Positions 1-9,442 of a DNA stretch of 32,708 nucleotides are shown piece by piece. The notes beneath the pieces are model-generated. The model was not told the origin of the DNA, searched no databases, and was given only the letters and a program-made list of their open reading frames with translations. Each line of letters begins with the position of its first letter. Position 1 is the stretch's first letter. Both the position numbers and the translations under genes were made by a program. Origin of the DNA: PALSA-1196 sp036833805 (GTDB taxonomy: Bacteria > Pseudomonadota > Gammaproteobacteria > Steroidobacterales > Steroidobacteraceae). Location: assembly GCA_036833805.1 (NCBI GenBank), contig DAITPA010000017.1, forward strand, positions 1 through 32,708, in the 5' to 3' direction.

Positions 1-2
1 TC

Positions 3-968
3 GCGATCGGCAGGAGAAGCGCGGATTCGTTGCGCACCCAGGTCGCGGTGGTCGCACGCTCGCTGATGGATGACTGGCTCAGTGCGGTGCAGGCCGTCGG
101 CATCGTTCCCGAGTCCATGTACGCGGATACCGATCTACTGCCCGCGAATCCGGGGCAGGCCGTCGCGTGGCTTGATGGCGACACGGTCGTCGTGCGTCCG
201 GCGGGCGCGTCCCCCATTACGATGCCTGCGGATGCGCTTGCGGAAGCGCTGACGCTCGTGCAGCCCGCCGATGAGTTCGCGGTCGGAACTCGCGGCCGCG
301 GCCTCATCCTCTACACGGGCGCGTCCGAATGGCAGGAGCATGGGCCGGCTGTCGAGGCGGTACGCGCGCAGTTCGACAGCATCAAGGTTCAAGTGCTGAC
401 GGACGGGCCGCTTGCGCTTCTTGCGCAGCAAATGTCATCCGGGGACGCCATCAATCTTCTGCAGGGCTCGTATGCACCGCAGACCACGAACGCGGTCGGC
501 TGGCGTGCCTGGCGTGTGGCCGCAATTCTGCTCGCCTGCCTCGTCGGCCTGCATGTCACCGGCAAGGCGACCGAGCTCATCGTGTTGCAGAAACGCGAGC
601 GCACTATTGATGCTTCGATCGATCAGGCGTTTCGCGCCGCCATGCCCGGCGAGCACAACACGACCGATGCGCGGCGGCGCATGGAGCAGCGGCTCGTCAG
701 CGTGCGCGGTGGCGGCGAATTCTCCGGTCTACTGCCGGCCCTCGGTGCTCTGGCCGCCGCGCGCAGCGGCGCGCAGGGCACGGTCGTGCAGGCGTTGAGC
801 TTCCGCGAAGGCGCGGTGGATCTGAAGCTTGCGGCGCCCAACGCCGAGAGCCTGGACCGCATCAGCCGCGCGCTGCGCGACAGTGGCTGGCAGGCGGATC
901 TGACGGCGGGCAACGTCGCTGGAACCCGCTACGAGGGCCGCATACAGATCCGGCCGAAGGGTTCTTAA
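3..968 (+). CDS. gspL: Type II secretion system protein GspL (5' partial)
   Basis: GspL is the bitopic inner-membrane platform component of the type II secretion system; its cytoplasmic actin-like domain recruits the GspE ATPase and its periplasmic part pairs with GspM. The frame is open to the window edge, so the N-terminal part of the cytoplasmic domain is missing; an in-frame TTG at 30 is probably not the true start. Visible parts are the end of the cytoplasmic domain with the family-typical motif INLLQGSYAP, one membrane segment (WRVAAILLACLVGLHVTG, about residues 161-178 counted from the TTG), then a periplasmic ferredoxin-like domain. The stop is followed immediately by the gspM ATG, as expected for a gspL-M-N operon tail. 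Identity rests on motif, topology and gene order. Confidence 0.9.
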   Translation, partial: AIGRRSADSLRTQVAVVARSLMDDWLSAVQAVGIVPESMYADTDLLPANPGQAVAWLDGDTVVVRPAGASPITMPADALAEALTLVQPADEFAVGTRGRGLILYTGASEWQEHGPAVEAVRAQFDSIKVQVLTDGPLALLAQQMSSGDAINLLQGSYAPQTTNAVGWRAWRVAAILLACLVGLHVTGKATELIVLQKRERTIDASIDQAFRAAMPGEHNTTDARRRMEQRLVSVRGGGEFSGLLPALGALAAARSGAQGTVVQALSFREGAVDLKLAAPNAESLDRISRALRDSGWQADLTAGNVAGTRYEGRIQIRPKGS

Positions 969-1445
969 ATGAAGATCAGATCCTTTGATTCTCTGAACGA
1001 GCGCGAGCAGCGCATGCTCATCGTGGGCGGCGTGTGCGTCGCGCTCATCCTGGTGTTTGGCATCATCATGCCGCTCAATCGCAGCGTCGTGCGCGCGCAT
1101 GCGCGGCTCGCAGCGAAGCAGGCCGATCTGGTGTGGATGCGCGGAGTCGCTCCGGAGCTCGCCGGCGCGGGCGCAGGAGCCACCACGCCCACGTCGCAGC
1201 AATCGATGCTCGTGGTCGTCGATCGCGCCGCCCGCGAGGCGGGTCTAGGCACGGCTCTGACGAGCAGTGAGCCCAGCGGCGCGGGCGGCTTGCAGGTGCG
1301 CCTCGAGAAGGCGTCGTTTGATGCCATCGTCGGCTGGCTTGCGCGTCTGTCCGAGCAGGACGGGATCCGTGTGGACTCGGCGACCATGGACAACTCCGGA
1401 CAACCGGGCGTCGTGAACGCCGGCATCGTGCTGCATACGCGTTGA
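969..1445 (+). CDS. gspM: Type II secretion system protein GspM
   Basis: GspM is a small bitopic inner-membrane protein that binds and stabilises GspL in the secretion platform. The 158-residue product matches the usual family size: a short cytoplasmic N-terminus (residues 1-14), one membrane segment at about 15-36 (MLIVGGVCVALILVFGIIMP), a linker, and a periplasmic domain whose C-terminal half (LQVRLEKASFDAIVGWLARL) has the family's alternating pattern. It begins directly after the gspL stop and its own stop overlaps the TTG start of gspN, indicating translational coupling. Assignment is from size, topology and position. Confidence 0.88.
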   Translation: MKIRSFDSLNEREQRMLIVGGVCVALILVFGIIMPLNRSVVRAHARLAAKQADLVWMRGVAPELAGAGAGATTPTSQQSMLVVVDRAAREAGLGTALTSSEPSGAGGLQVRLEKASFDAIVGWLARLSEQDGIRVDSATMDNSGQPGVVNAGIVLHTR

Positions 1446-2191
1446 GAATCCGGCGGACCGTCTGGATCGCGTTACTGGCTGGGCTCGCCTTCGCCTGCAT
1501 CCTCGTCGCACGCTTCCCGGCCGTCTGGGCGGCAGGCGCACTGCCGCCGTGGCTGTCGTGCGACGATGTCGAGGGCACCGTGTGGAACGGCACCTGCACT
1601 GGGCTTACGGTGCGCCATCAGCAAGCCGTCGGCGATCTTGCCTGGCAGCTGCAGCCGCTGCGCCTGCTCGCCGCACGGCTTGCCGCGCACGTGCAGTTGA
1701 CGCAAGGCACGGCATTCCTGCATGGCGATGTGGAATGGGGTCCGGGACAGCGGCTGCACGGTCGCGACGTGCATGCAAGCTTTGATCTCAATCCTGCGCT
1801 CCTGCCGGCGTTGCCGGCAAACCTCACAGGCAGCGCGCGCGCGGATCTTGCCTATATTGAAATGAAGGGCAATCTCCTGACGGATCTGCGCGGGCGCATC
1901 GAAGTGCATGACTTGACGCAGCACCAAGGGGCCCGCACACCATTGGGGAACTACTCGCTGACATTCCCCGGCGCCCGCGGCGGCGGTGAGCTCGTCGGCG
2001 AACTGCATGATTTGGGAGGCCCGCTGGCGCTTGAGGGCACTGTGCGGATGACGCCCGAACCGGGATTCCTGCTCGACGGAAAAGTTGCGACCCGCGCCAG
2101 CGTCACAGCCGATCTTGCACGGCAACTGCAAATATTGGGACCGCCTGACGCGCAGGGACGGCGCTCATTCTCGATTGCCAACACCTTCTAA
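1442..2191 (+). CDS. gspN: Type II secretion system protein GspN
   Basis: GspN is an accessory inner-membrane protein with a large periplasmic domain, present only in some type II secretion systems; its exact role is unclear. The 249-residue product has an N-terminal hydrophobic anchor (about residues 6-22, IALLAGLAFACILVARF). The motif VEGTVWNGTCTGL resembles the 'GTVWxG' motif of the family, and a beta-rich region follows. Translation probably starts at TTG 1442, overlapping the gspM stop by four bases. The 3' end overlaps the convergent helicase gene by 27 bases, with no terminator visible between them, so the two transcripts probably interleave. Confidence 0.85.
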   Translation: MRIRRTVWIALLAGLAFACILVARFPAVWAAGALPPWLSCDDVEGTVWNGTCTGLTVRHQQAVGDLAWQLQPLRLLAARLAAHVQLTQGTAFLHGDVEWGPGQRLHGRDVHASFDLNPALLPALPANLTGSARADLAYIEMKGNLLTDLRGRIEVHDLTQHQGARTPLGNYSLTFPGARGGGELVGELHDLGGPLALEGTVRMTPEPGFLLDGKVATRASVTADLARQLQILGPPDAQGRRSFSIANTF

Positions 2192-5100
2192 GCGCGGCAG
2201 CTCGCGGAACGCTCCGAGCAAGGGCAGATAAAGCGCGGCGCGCACCGGTTCTGGACCGAGCGCTCGCGCAAGCTCTGCATGCGTCAAAAGCTGCGCCCGA
2301 TAGCGCGCAAGCTCGCTTGCGAGAAACGCTTCCGTGTCGCCTCCGGCGTGCGAACTGGTCTTGAAGTCAATGACCCAGCGAATGCCGTCCGCATCGATGA
2401 ACGAGCGGTCAATGATGACGTTCTGCAGGCGGCCGCCGGCGATGCCGGTGAGCGCAAGTTCGCTTGCGGCCTGCCGATGCGTCTTTGAGAGAATCCAACG
2501 GCCGCGCTCATCAAGGCAGGAGCGCGTCAGCGCTTCGACAACGCGCGCGGCGGCGCGCTCCAGATCGCGCTCGGGAACGCCGTGCCGGGCAAGCTGGCGC
2601 ACATAGCCGGCCGATGCGTCGCGGATCTCGCGTTCGCTCGGCAGTTCATCGAGCGCTGCGAACTCCTGCAGCGCCGCGTGCACCACCGTGCCGACGTGGC
2701 GCGCGGTCTCGCCCACCCAGGAGAATTCGGGCGCCTCGAGTGAGCGTTGCTCGATCGGCAGGCGCGGCCAGGCGGCGGCTGCCGGAAGCTCCACGGGGCG
2801 CCAGTCCGCGGGCAGTCGTTGCAAAGACACAGCCCGCCGCACCAGTGCAGCATCCGCCGTCGCCGCTGCGGATGCGATGACTTCTTCCGGCGCAAGCGCT
2901 GGCAGGAGGCGCGCGAGCAAGGTCCCCGACTGCGGCGCGAAGGTACCGTCAAGCCGCAGTTTGGGCGCTGCCGATATGTGCAGCGAGTCGCGCGCGCGGG
3001 TGGTCGCCACGTAAAGGAGCCGCAGCTGTTCATGTTCGGCGCGCACTTTGATGAGCCGTTTCAAATAGGCCCCAAGCTCACCACCCTTTGGAGCGCCGAT
3101 CTTTGACACCGGCGCGACCAGAAGATCGCTGCCCCCGGCGCGCCGCGGTAGATCAAGCCAGGTCATCAAGGGCTCTTTGCCGCGATTGAGCACGCGCTCG
3201 AGGCACGGCAAGAACACATGATCAAACTGCAGGCCCTTCGCCTGGTGAATGGTCATGATCTGCACGGGATTGGGGCGCTCGCTTTGCGGTTCGGCGTAGA
3301 GGTGCAGCATGAGTGCCGGAAGGTCGTTGGGGCCGCGCCAATTGCCGCTCGCGGCGCGCTCAGCAAGCGCCGTGAAGAACGTGCGCGCGTGCGCGAGCTC
3401 CTCTTTCGGATAGGCATCGCAGCCGCCTAATTGTATCCACGTCGACTCCAGCCACTCGGCGAGCGGCTCATGGGCGCGCGCCGCGAGGCCGCGCTCGAGC
3501 ACGCGATGCACGCGCGCCAGCCGCACGCGGTCGGCGTCCGGGCAGAGCGCAAGGCGCGCGCTATCGCGCATCGCCTCCCACAAGAGAAGCGGATCATGGC
3601 GTTGCGACAGCTCGGTGAGCGTTGCGAGAGTCACCCCGCACCAGGGCGCACGCAGCACGACCAGCCACGCGGCGCGGTCCGCGAGATGATGCAGCGCGCG
3701 TGTCAGCGCCACGAGGTCGCGGATGATGGATAGGTTTGCGAGCGGCACGAGTTTCACGCCGATCGAAGCAATGCCTGCGGCGTTCAGCGCCGCGGAAATC
3801 GGCACCGCGTGAGTGCGCGCGGCGACGAGCACCGCGATGGACGCTTCCGGATTGCGTGCTTGCAGCGCGCGGATGCGCGCGGCAATGGCGTTGGCCTCAC
3901 CGGCGCGATCGCCGCGCGCGAACCAGCGCAGTTCGAGTGCCGGGGTGGCGCCGAGCGGCCGTGTCGCAAGCGCCGGCGCGAAGGCCACCGCGCTCATGCG
4001 CACATCATCGGGCGCGGCGAGAAGGCGCGCAAAGTGCGCGTTGGTCCAGTCGACGAGGGGTGCCACCGAGCGGAAATTGCGCATCAAATGCAGAGGCTGA
4101 AGTCGCAGGCCGCCGATGCCGCGGTCGCGGGCGCGCAAAAACAGTCCCACCTCCGCCTCGCGAAACTGGTAGATCGACTGCATGGGATCGCCCACCACGA
4201 ATAGCGTGCGTCCGTCGCCCTCTTCCCAGCCGAGAATCAATGTCTCCAGAAGAGCAAATTGTCCGAGCGAGATATCCTGGAATTCATCGACGAGCACGTG
4301 CGTAAGAGCCAGCCCCGCGCGCAGTGCAAGATCCGTCGGCAGGCTGCCTTCGGTGAGCGCTTCGCGCGCGGCACCGGCAACGTAGGTGTGATCGACAGTG
4401 CCCGCGGAAGAAAATTCTATTTGCAGGTAGGCCGCGGCCGTGCGCAGCACGCGCGACAGCGCATCCAGCGCCGCCGCGTCATCCGCATCGAGCGTCGGGA
4501 ATGGCATGTGAACGATCTCGCACAGGGCCTCGCGCACGCCGGTCGTAGCGCTCAAGCGCTCGATCACCGCCGTGAGCGCGACTTTTTCCGGCCCGGGCTC
4601 GCACTGCGCGCGGGTCAGACTTTTGCGCCACTTGCCCTCCTTCGTCAGCACCAGCGCAGCAAGTCTCTGCCAAGCCGGCAGATGCAGGTACCCAGCCTCG
4701 AGCGCCCCGACTTTGGGCAACGCCTCCGCCGCGCCCTGCAGGCCCGGCGGCCAAAGCTCCCGCGCCCTACCGAGCGCCTCGCCGATGAGCTCTTGCAAAC
4801 TTCCCGCCATGCGCTCGCGCAGCGCCTGCGGATCGGGACCCAGAACGTGCCGCAGCCAGTGCGCGCGTTTCGCGAGCATTTCAGCCAACAGCCTTTCGAC
4901 CTTGTCCCAATTATTGTCGAGGCGTTCGAACAGCAGCTCCATGTCGGCGGCGCGCTCCGGATCCTGCTCGCCCTCAAATAACGTCGCGCGCGCGGCGCTT
5001 TGATAGAGCTCCTCGGGTCGGTCATCGACGCGCAGCACCCCGCCCGCCTTGGCGGTCACCGGCAGCTGGCTTGCAAGCCAGAAGTTGAAGGCATCAAGCG

Positions 5101-5425
5101 TCTGGATACGCAAGCGGCCCGGGTGATTGACAAGGTCCCAGGCACGAATCTTCGCGCGCAACTGCGGCGGATCTTCGGCAAGCGCATCGACAATGCGCGC
5201 GCGCATCTCCGCGGCGGCTTTGCGCGTGAACGTTACGGCAAGGATCTCTTCGGGCTCATCGACGCTCTCCAGAAGCCGCAGAAAGCGCTGCGTCAGCACC
5301 GTCGTCTTGCCCGAGCCTGCGGGCGCCTGCAGCACGAACGAACGGCTCGGATCGGTCGCCTCCGTGCGAGCGCCGGTGTCGGCGGCTGCTTGGGCCGCAT
5401 CGGTGTGCTCGGCCGCGCTAGTCAT
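2165..5425 (-). CDS. addA: AddA-type UvrD/RecB-family helicase-nuclease
   Basis: This is the superfamily 1 helicase and nuclease subunit of an AddAB-type complex that resects double-strand breaks for recombination. The 1086-residue product shows Walker A (APAGSGKTT, about 34-42), the DEFQD Walker B box, GDPMQSIYQFREAEVG (motif III), LMRNFRS (motif IV), TIHQAKGLQFDHVFLP (motif V) and LLYVATTRARD (motif VI). A RecB-family nuclease domain at the C-terminus has GTVVHAALQEF and the catalytic VIDFKT (D1020, K1022) with a downstream RYRAQL. The ATG at 5425 is preferred over upstream in-frame starts because it sits just before the AddB-like stop (8-base overlap) and leaves a normal short N-terminus before Walker A. 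It is the last gene of a minus-strand run and ends inside gspN. Confidence 0.88.
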   Translation of the reverse strand: MTSAAEHTDAAQAAADTGARTEATDPSRSFVLQAPAGSGKTTVLTQRFLRLLESVDEPEEILAVTFTRKAAAEMRARIVDALAEDPPQLRAKIRAWDLVNHPGRLRIQTLDAFNFWLASQLPVTAKAGGVLRVDDRPEELYQSAARATLFEGEQDPERAADMELLFERLDNNWDKVERLLAEMLAKRAHWLRHVLGPDPQALRERMAGSLQELIGEALGRARELWPPGLQGAAEALPKVGALEAGYLHLPAWQRLAALVLTKEGKWRKSLTRAQCEPGPEKVALTAVIERLSATTGVREALCEIVHMPFPTLDADDAAALDALSRVLRTAAAYLQIEFSSAGTVDHTYVAGAAREALTEGSLPTDLALRAGLALTHVLVDEFQDISLGQFALLETLILGWEEGDGRTLFVVGDPMQSIYQFREAEVGLFLRARDRGIGGLRLQPLHLMRNFRSVAPLVDWTNAHFARLLAAPDDVRMSAVAFAPALATRPLGATPALELRWFARGDRAGEANAIAARIRALQARNPEASIAVLVAARTHAVPISAALNAAGIASIGVKLVPLANLSIIRDLVALTRALHHLADRAAWLVVLRAPWCGVTLATLTELSQRHDPLLLWEAMRDSARLALCPDADRVRLARVHRVLERGLAARAHEPLAEWLESTWIQLGGCDAYPKEELAHARTFFTALAERAASGNWRGPNDLPALMLHLYAEPQSERPNPVQIMTIHQAKGLQFDHVFLPCLERVLNRGKEPLMTWLDLPRRAGGSDLLVAPVSKIGAPKGGELGAYLKRLIKVRAEHEQLRLLYVATTRARDSLHISAAPKLRLDGTFAPQSGTLLARLLPALAPEEVIASAAATADAALVRRAVSLQRLPADWRPVELPAAAAWPRLPIEQRSLEAPEFSWVGETARHVGTVVHAALQEFAALDELPSEREIRDASAGYVRQLARHGVPERDLERAAARVVEALTRSCLDERGRWILSKTHRQAASELALTGIAGGRLQNVIIDRSFIDADGIRWVIDFKTSSHAGGDTEAFLASELARYRAQLLTHAELARALGPEPVRAALYLPLLGAFRELPRLEGVGNRE

Positions 5426-8069
5426 CGAGCGCCTCGTCGGCATCGGTCTGCAAAGCGTGATCGGCAATGCGGCACAGGCTTGCGATGTCACAGTAGTCGC
5501 ACGCATGCGGCGCCGGAGCCACGGCCGCACTGCCCGCGAGGAACGCGCGCGTCAATGTCTCGATGCGTTCTCGCCAGAGTTCGCGCGACGCCGTCCACGG
5601 ATCCGTGCCAGTCCCGTTGGCCTGCGCCTCGGCCGCTTTCAGCTCGGGCAGTAGGTCCGCGTGGCTTGCGATCCCCGCGAAGCGAACCTCGCGCGCCGCA
5701 ATGCTGACAGTCGCAACCGCGCGCACCTCCTCGCCGACGGCGGCGAGATACGCCAGCAACTGCGGGTGCGAGAGGTGCTCACCGTACCAATCCATGGCCT
5801 TGTGAGCGCCGCTCTTGTAGTCGAGAATGGCAAGGCCGCCGTCGGCAAGCGTGTCAATGCGATCGATGCGCAGGCGCAGCTCTCCTCCGGCGAGGAGCAC
5901 GCTCAACTCATGCTCAACGTCGCGCACGCGAAAGCTCGCGCGTCCGCGCTCAAGCTCGCACAGCGTCCCAATAAGAAGCGACGCACGCCGCCGCTCGCGC
6001 CGCTGTGCCGGTGTGGTGAGGTTGCCCCAGCGTTTCTCGGCCGCTTGCGCGACGCTGCGGCTGATGAGGGCGCCCAACTCATCGCTCGAGAGCGCCTGCA
6101 GCGACTGCAAATCCTTGAGGACTCTCCAGAGCTCTTCCAGCGCGCCGTGAATCAGCTCGCCTCTGTCCTGCGGACTCACGCCACGGGCGGGTGTGTCGAG
6201 CGGCGCGCTGCCGAGCCGCAGCTCCGCCACGGCGCGAAACGCACACAGGCTCTGTAGTTCGAGGAGCCGTGTCCCAGAGGGCAAGGGCTCGCCGCCGGGC
6301 CAGGCGGGCGCCGTGTCATCGACAAAGCTTTCCAGTACGCCGTCGCGATGCAACCGCGCCGGCAGCCACGGAAGTCGAGCTGTGTCTGAGGCAGCCGCCT
6401 CGCGCGTCCATTCTCGCAGCAATGGACTGGGCGCAAGTTTCAGATCTTCCGCGCGCGCGGCATAGCTCAGGACGAGCTCATCCGCGGCCGCGCGCCAGCC
6501 GAGCATGAGCGCGCGCGCCTCTGCCGTGCGGCCCGCCGCGCTCGCCGCGGCAATGCCGGCAGCGCGCTGCGCCGCCGCAGACAGAAACGGATTCAAGTCA
6601 GGCGGCGCGGGCCACGCGCCGGCATCGAGCCCTGCGACCCAGATGCCGTCATAGCGGACGAGTGGATCTTCGAGACGCGATGTCAAGGTCACGAGAGCAT
6701 CGCCCGACGCGGGCCGGAATGCGGTGCGCGCGGCAAGTTCGTTGAAGGTTTGCAAGGCCTGGTCGCGCGTCATGCTGCGGGCCGCAACGGCAAGCTCACC
6801 AAACTCATCCACCAGCTCGTTGAAACGCGCAAGCGTCTGCTCTTCATAACTTGCGCGCATGCGTACTCCGGAGAAGCAGAGCGCATCGAGCGCGCCGCGA
6901 ATGCACACCGCCCATTCACGCGGCGGCGCGCTGCGACTCTCAAGCTGCGCCGCTGCCGCGCTCAACTGGCCCGTCAACTGACGCGCGGCGGCCAGGGTCG
7001 CCGGTCGCGTGAGCGGCGCGCTTTGCAGGAGCGCAAGCAGTGCGGGCAAATCAAGCTCGAGCGGCCCGGCACGGCGCAGCGCAATATCAACGCGCGCACG
7101 CGCCACCTCATCGGGGCCGCGCCAATAGGGTGCGCGGAGCCAGCTGCTCACGGCCTCAAAGTCCGTCGCGCGCGTGAGTATCGCAAGCGACGCCAATGCG
7201 TGCGCGACCAACGGTGCGCACGACAGCGGCTCGCCGCCTTCAATACTGACGAGTGTCGCGTCGGGCGCCGTTGCGCCCTGGGCGGCCGCTGCCGGGTCAA
7301 GCGCCTGGCGCAGAAGTGTTGCGAGCCGCTCGCGGAACCCCGCGGCCTGCGGCAACACCACAAGAATCCGCGCCTGAGGCCGCGCCCGAAGAAGCTGAGC
7401 GCACCACCCGGCGATACGTTCAAGTTCGTCACTCTGATCCGCCGCGGCAATGATCTCGGCACGCCTTTCGGGATTGCCTGGCGTGCGCATGCGCGTCAAA
7501 AAGCCTTGCGCGCTTCGCGCCTGCACAATACTTCCAAGAAACGGCGGCTGCGTGCAGTAGCCTGCGAATTCCACTGCACGCTGGTCGCCGACAAAGGGCA
7601 GCTCGGTCGCGAGCGCCCGCGCGGTTGTGACGCGCTCGGCGGCGTGGCGCGAGCGCACGGCGCGGCGTACGTCGTAGAGAAGCCGCGCTTCGGCGCCCGC
7701 GCCGCTTGCGGGCGCCGCAATCGGAAGCAAGTACTCACTTGCAAGCTGGTCGGCGCGCCGTAGGCCTTCGGCGAGCGCGCCGCGTGCGACCAGCTCCAAT
7801 TGAGCGGTGAAATGCGCGGTGCATTGCCGCCACAAAAGCCAGTCTTGTGCAGAGGAGAGAAGCCGCGGCAGCGCTTCGGATCGGGCGCGCGCGTCAATTT
7901 CGCGCGTCAGCCAGCCTTCCAGCGGCAGGATGTCAGGCGTCAGCCAAACCCGCTCACCGCGCCTACGCGCTGCGCGCGCGAGCGCCAAGCGCGCAGCCTC
8001 GGCGCGTTGCCGAGACGGCACAACGAGGGTTCCGTCCCATGGAGCTTCTGACTCAGAAATCCTAATCAA
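5418..8069 (-). CDS. AddB-like PD-(D/E)XK nuclease with Fe-S cluster motif (probable DNA repair protein)
   Basis: This is the partner of the downstream AddA-type helicase; in this family the inactive helicase fold scans DNA and the C-terminal nuclease cuts one strand. The 883-residue product opens with GTLVVPSRQRAEAARLAL, where AddB of Firmicutes has a Walker A; no GxxGxGK(S/T) is present, so this subunit should not bind ATP there. The C-terminus carries the RecB-type nuclease: H641, RIDRID (D736), ILDYKSG (D750, K752) and Q770. A four-cysteine Fe-S staple is formed by C609 and C857-x2-C860-x5-C866. It resembles the 'probable DNA repair protein' AddB relatives of beta- and gammaproteobacteria. 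The start is TTG 8069 with a weak ribosome site, so the start is uncertain by a few codons. It overlaps addA by 8 bases. Confidence 0.82.
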   Translation of the reverse strand: MIRISESEAPWDGTLVVPSRQRAEAARLALARAARRRGERVWLTPDILPLEGWLTREIDARARSEALPRLLSSAQDWLLWRQCTAHFTAQLELVARGALAEGLRRADQLASEYLLPIAAPASGAGAEARLLYDVRRAVRSRHAAERVTTARALATELPFVGDQRAVEFAGYCTQPPFLGSIVQARSAQGFLTRMRTPGNPERRAEIIAAADQSDELERIAGWCAQLLRARPQARILVVLPQAAGFRERLATLLRQALDPAAAAQGATAPDATLVSIEGGEPLSCAPLVAHALASLAILTRATDFEAVSSWLRAPYWRGPDEVARARVDIALRRAGPLELDLPALLALLQSAPLTRPATLAAARQLTGQLSAAAAQLESRSAPPREWAVCIRGALDALCFSGVRMRASYEEQTLARFNELVDEFGELAVAARSMTRDQALQTFNELAARTAFRPASGDALVTLTSRLEDPLVRYDGIWVAGLDAGAWPAPPDLNPFLSAAAQRAAGIAAASAAGRTAEARALMLGWRAAADELVLSYAARAEDLKLAPSPLLREWTREAAASDTARLPWLPARLHRDGVLESFVDDTAPAWPGGEPLPSGTRLLELQSLCAFRAVAELRLGSAPLDTPARGVSPQDRGELIHGALEELWRVLKDLQSLQALSSDELGALISRSVAQAAEKRWGNLTTPAQRRERRRASLLIGTLCELERGRASFRVRDVEHELSVLLAGGELRLRIDRIDTLADGGLAILDYKSGAHKAMDWYGEHLSHPQLLAYLAAVGEEVRAVATVSIAAREVRFAGIASHADLLPELKAAEAQANGTGTDPWTASRELWRERIETLTRAFLAGSAAVAPAPHACDYCDIASLCRIADHALQTDADEALDD

Positions 8070-8099
8070 AACAGGACTATAGGTAGTCTTTCAAAGAAA

Positions 8100-9383
8100 C
8101 TACTTGAACATTGCCTGGGCATCCACCACGTTGCTGCGATCGGTCTCCTGCGGCGGCGGCACCATCGCGTATGCGCACAGCAGTTCTTCGATGCGCGCAA
8201 ACACCTGGCGCAGCACGGCCGGTTGCGGCAGGTTCGTGACGCGAAAATGCGTGCGGTAGGGCACGTTGAAGCTGACGCCGGGCGCAATCAGCACATGTTT
8301 CTGCTCCAGGAGGTCGAGCGCGAAACGCTGATCGTCAAATTCCGGAAGTTCGCGCGTGTCCACTTCGACGAACGCATACATCGCACCGGCGGGCGGCGCA
8401 AGGCGCAGAAAGCGGCTGACGCGCGTCGCCGCGAGAATCGTCGCACGCGATTCGTACAGACGCCCGCCCGGAGATACCAGTTCGCGGATGCTCTGATAGC
8501 CGCCAAGCGCGGTCTGCACCGCCCATTGCGCCGGCACCGCACTGCAAAGACGCAGCGAACTTAAGAGCTCGAGCGCGGCCAAGTAATCGGCCGCCTGACG
8601 CACGCGCCCCGAGAACGACGCCCAGCCAACGCGATAGCCGCAGGCGCGGTACACCTTTGAGAGTCCCGAAAGAGTGGCGCACAGCGTGTCGCGCGTCAGC
8701 GTCGCAAGCGGCACGAACTCGGCGCGGTCGTACAGCATCTGGTCGTAGATTTCGTCGCTGTAGAGGACGAGCCCGGCGCGCTCTGCGATGTCCACCAAAG
8801 CCTCGAGCAGGCTTCGCGGATAGACCGCGCCGGTCGGGTTGTTCGGATTGATGATGACGAGCGCGCGGGTCTTTTTCGTGACCCGGCTCGCCACTTCCTC
8901 CGGATCGGGCAAAAAGCCATTTTCCGGCCGGCACGGATAGTGGACGGCGCGGCCACCGTTCAATGTGACGGCTGCCGTCCACAGCGGATAGTCGGGACTT
9001 GGCACCAGCACTTCATCGCCGGGATTCAAGAGCGCCCGCAGCACCAGGTCAATGAGTTCGCTTACGCCATTGCCGATGAACACCTGATCGGCGGTGACGT
9101 TGGGCACGCCGCGCGCCTGCTGCTGCATAACCACCGCCTCGCGCGCCGGAAAGATTCCCTGCTGGTGGCAGTAGCCCTCGCCTTCGGCGAGATTTTCAAT
9201 GATTGCGAGCCGCATCGTCTCCGGAGTGCGGAAGCCAAACGCGCCCGGGTTGCCGATATTGAGCGAGATGATCTCGTAGCCCAAGCGTTCTAGCTCATGC
9301 GCGCGGCGCGCAAGCCTCCCGCGGATTTCGTACTTGACGTCGCGCAGGGCCTCGCTCGGACGCACGCTGGAGTCGCTATTCAT
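8100..9383 (-). CDS. alaA: AlaA-type alanine transaminase (class I/II aminotransferase)
   Basis: This is a PLP-dependent aminotransferase most like E. coli AlaA, which makes alanine from pyruvate and glutamate in the cytosol. The 427-residue product shares long recognisable blocks with AlaA: YEIRGRL near the start, LNIGNPGAFGF, VFIGNGVSELI, PSPDYPLWTAAV, VIINPNNPTGAVY, SDEIYDQMLYD, the PLP lysine in LSGLSKVYRACGYRVGW (K243), and ALGGYQSIRELVSPGGRLYE. The ATG at 9383 places YEIRG at the expected distance; the frame stays open upstream to 9500 but that would overlap oppF. It lies 59 bases after oppF and 30 bases before the AddB-like gene, all on the minus strand, so co-transcription is likely. 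Substrate is inferred from similarity. Confidence 0.85.
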   Translation of the reverse strand: MNSDSSVRPSEALRDVKYEIRGRLARRAHELERLGYEIISLNIGNPGAFGFRTPETMRLAIIENLAEGEGYCHQQGIFPAREAVVMQQQARGVPNVTADQVFIGNGVSELIDLVLRALLNPGDEVLVPSPDYPLWTAAVTLNGGRAVHYPCRPENGFLPDPEEVASRVTKKTRALVIINPNNPTGAVYPRSLLEALVDIAERAGLVLYSDEIYDQMLYDRAEFVPLATLTRDTLCATLSGLSKVYRACGYRVGWASFSGRVRQAADYLAALELLSSLRLCSAVPAQWAVQTALGGYQSIRELVSPGGRLYESRATILAATRVSRFLRLAPPAGAMYAFVEVDTRELPEFDDQRFALDLLEQKHVLIAPGVSFNVPYRTHFRVTNLPQPAVLRQVFARIEELLCAYAMVPPPQETDRSNVVDAQAMFK

Positions 9384-9442
9384 GCGTCGAGAATAGCGTT
9401 TCCGCGCACCTCTGCCCAGCGGGGCCGGGCGCGAAGCAGGCG

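Noticed and set aside
6750..7763. 337-codon open frame on the plus strand opposite the AddB-like gene
   Set aside because: It is an antisense shadow with an Arg/Lys-rich low-information product, while the minus strand encodes a clear nuclease family protein.
8083..8103. Imperfect hairpin GTAG-TTTC / GAAA-CTAC between the alaA stop and the AddB-like start
   Set aside because: It is eight pairs with a two-base bulge, AT-rich and without a U-run; too weak to call a terminator.
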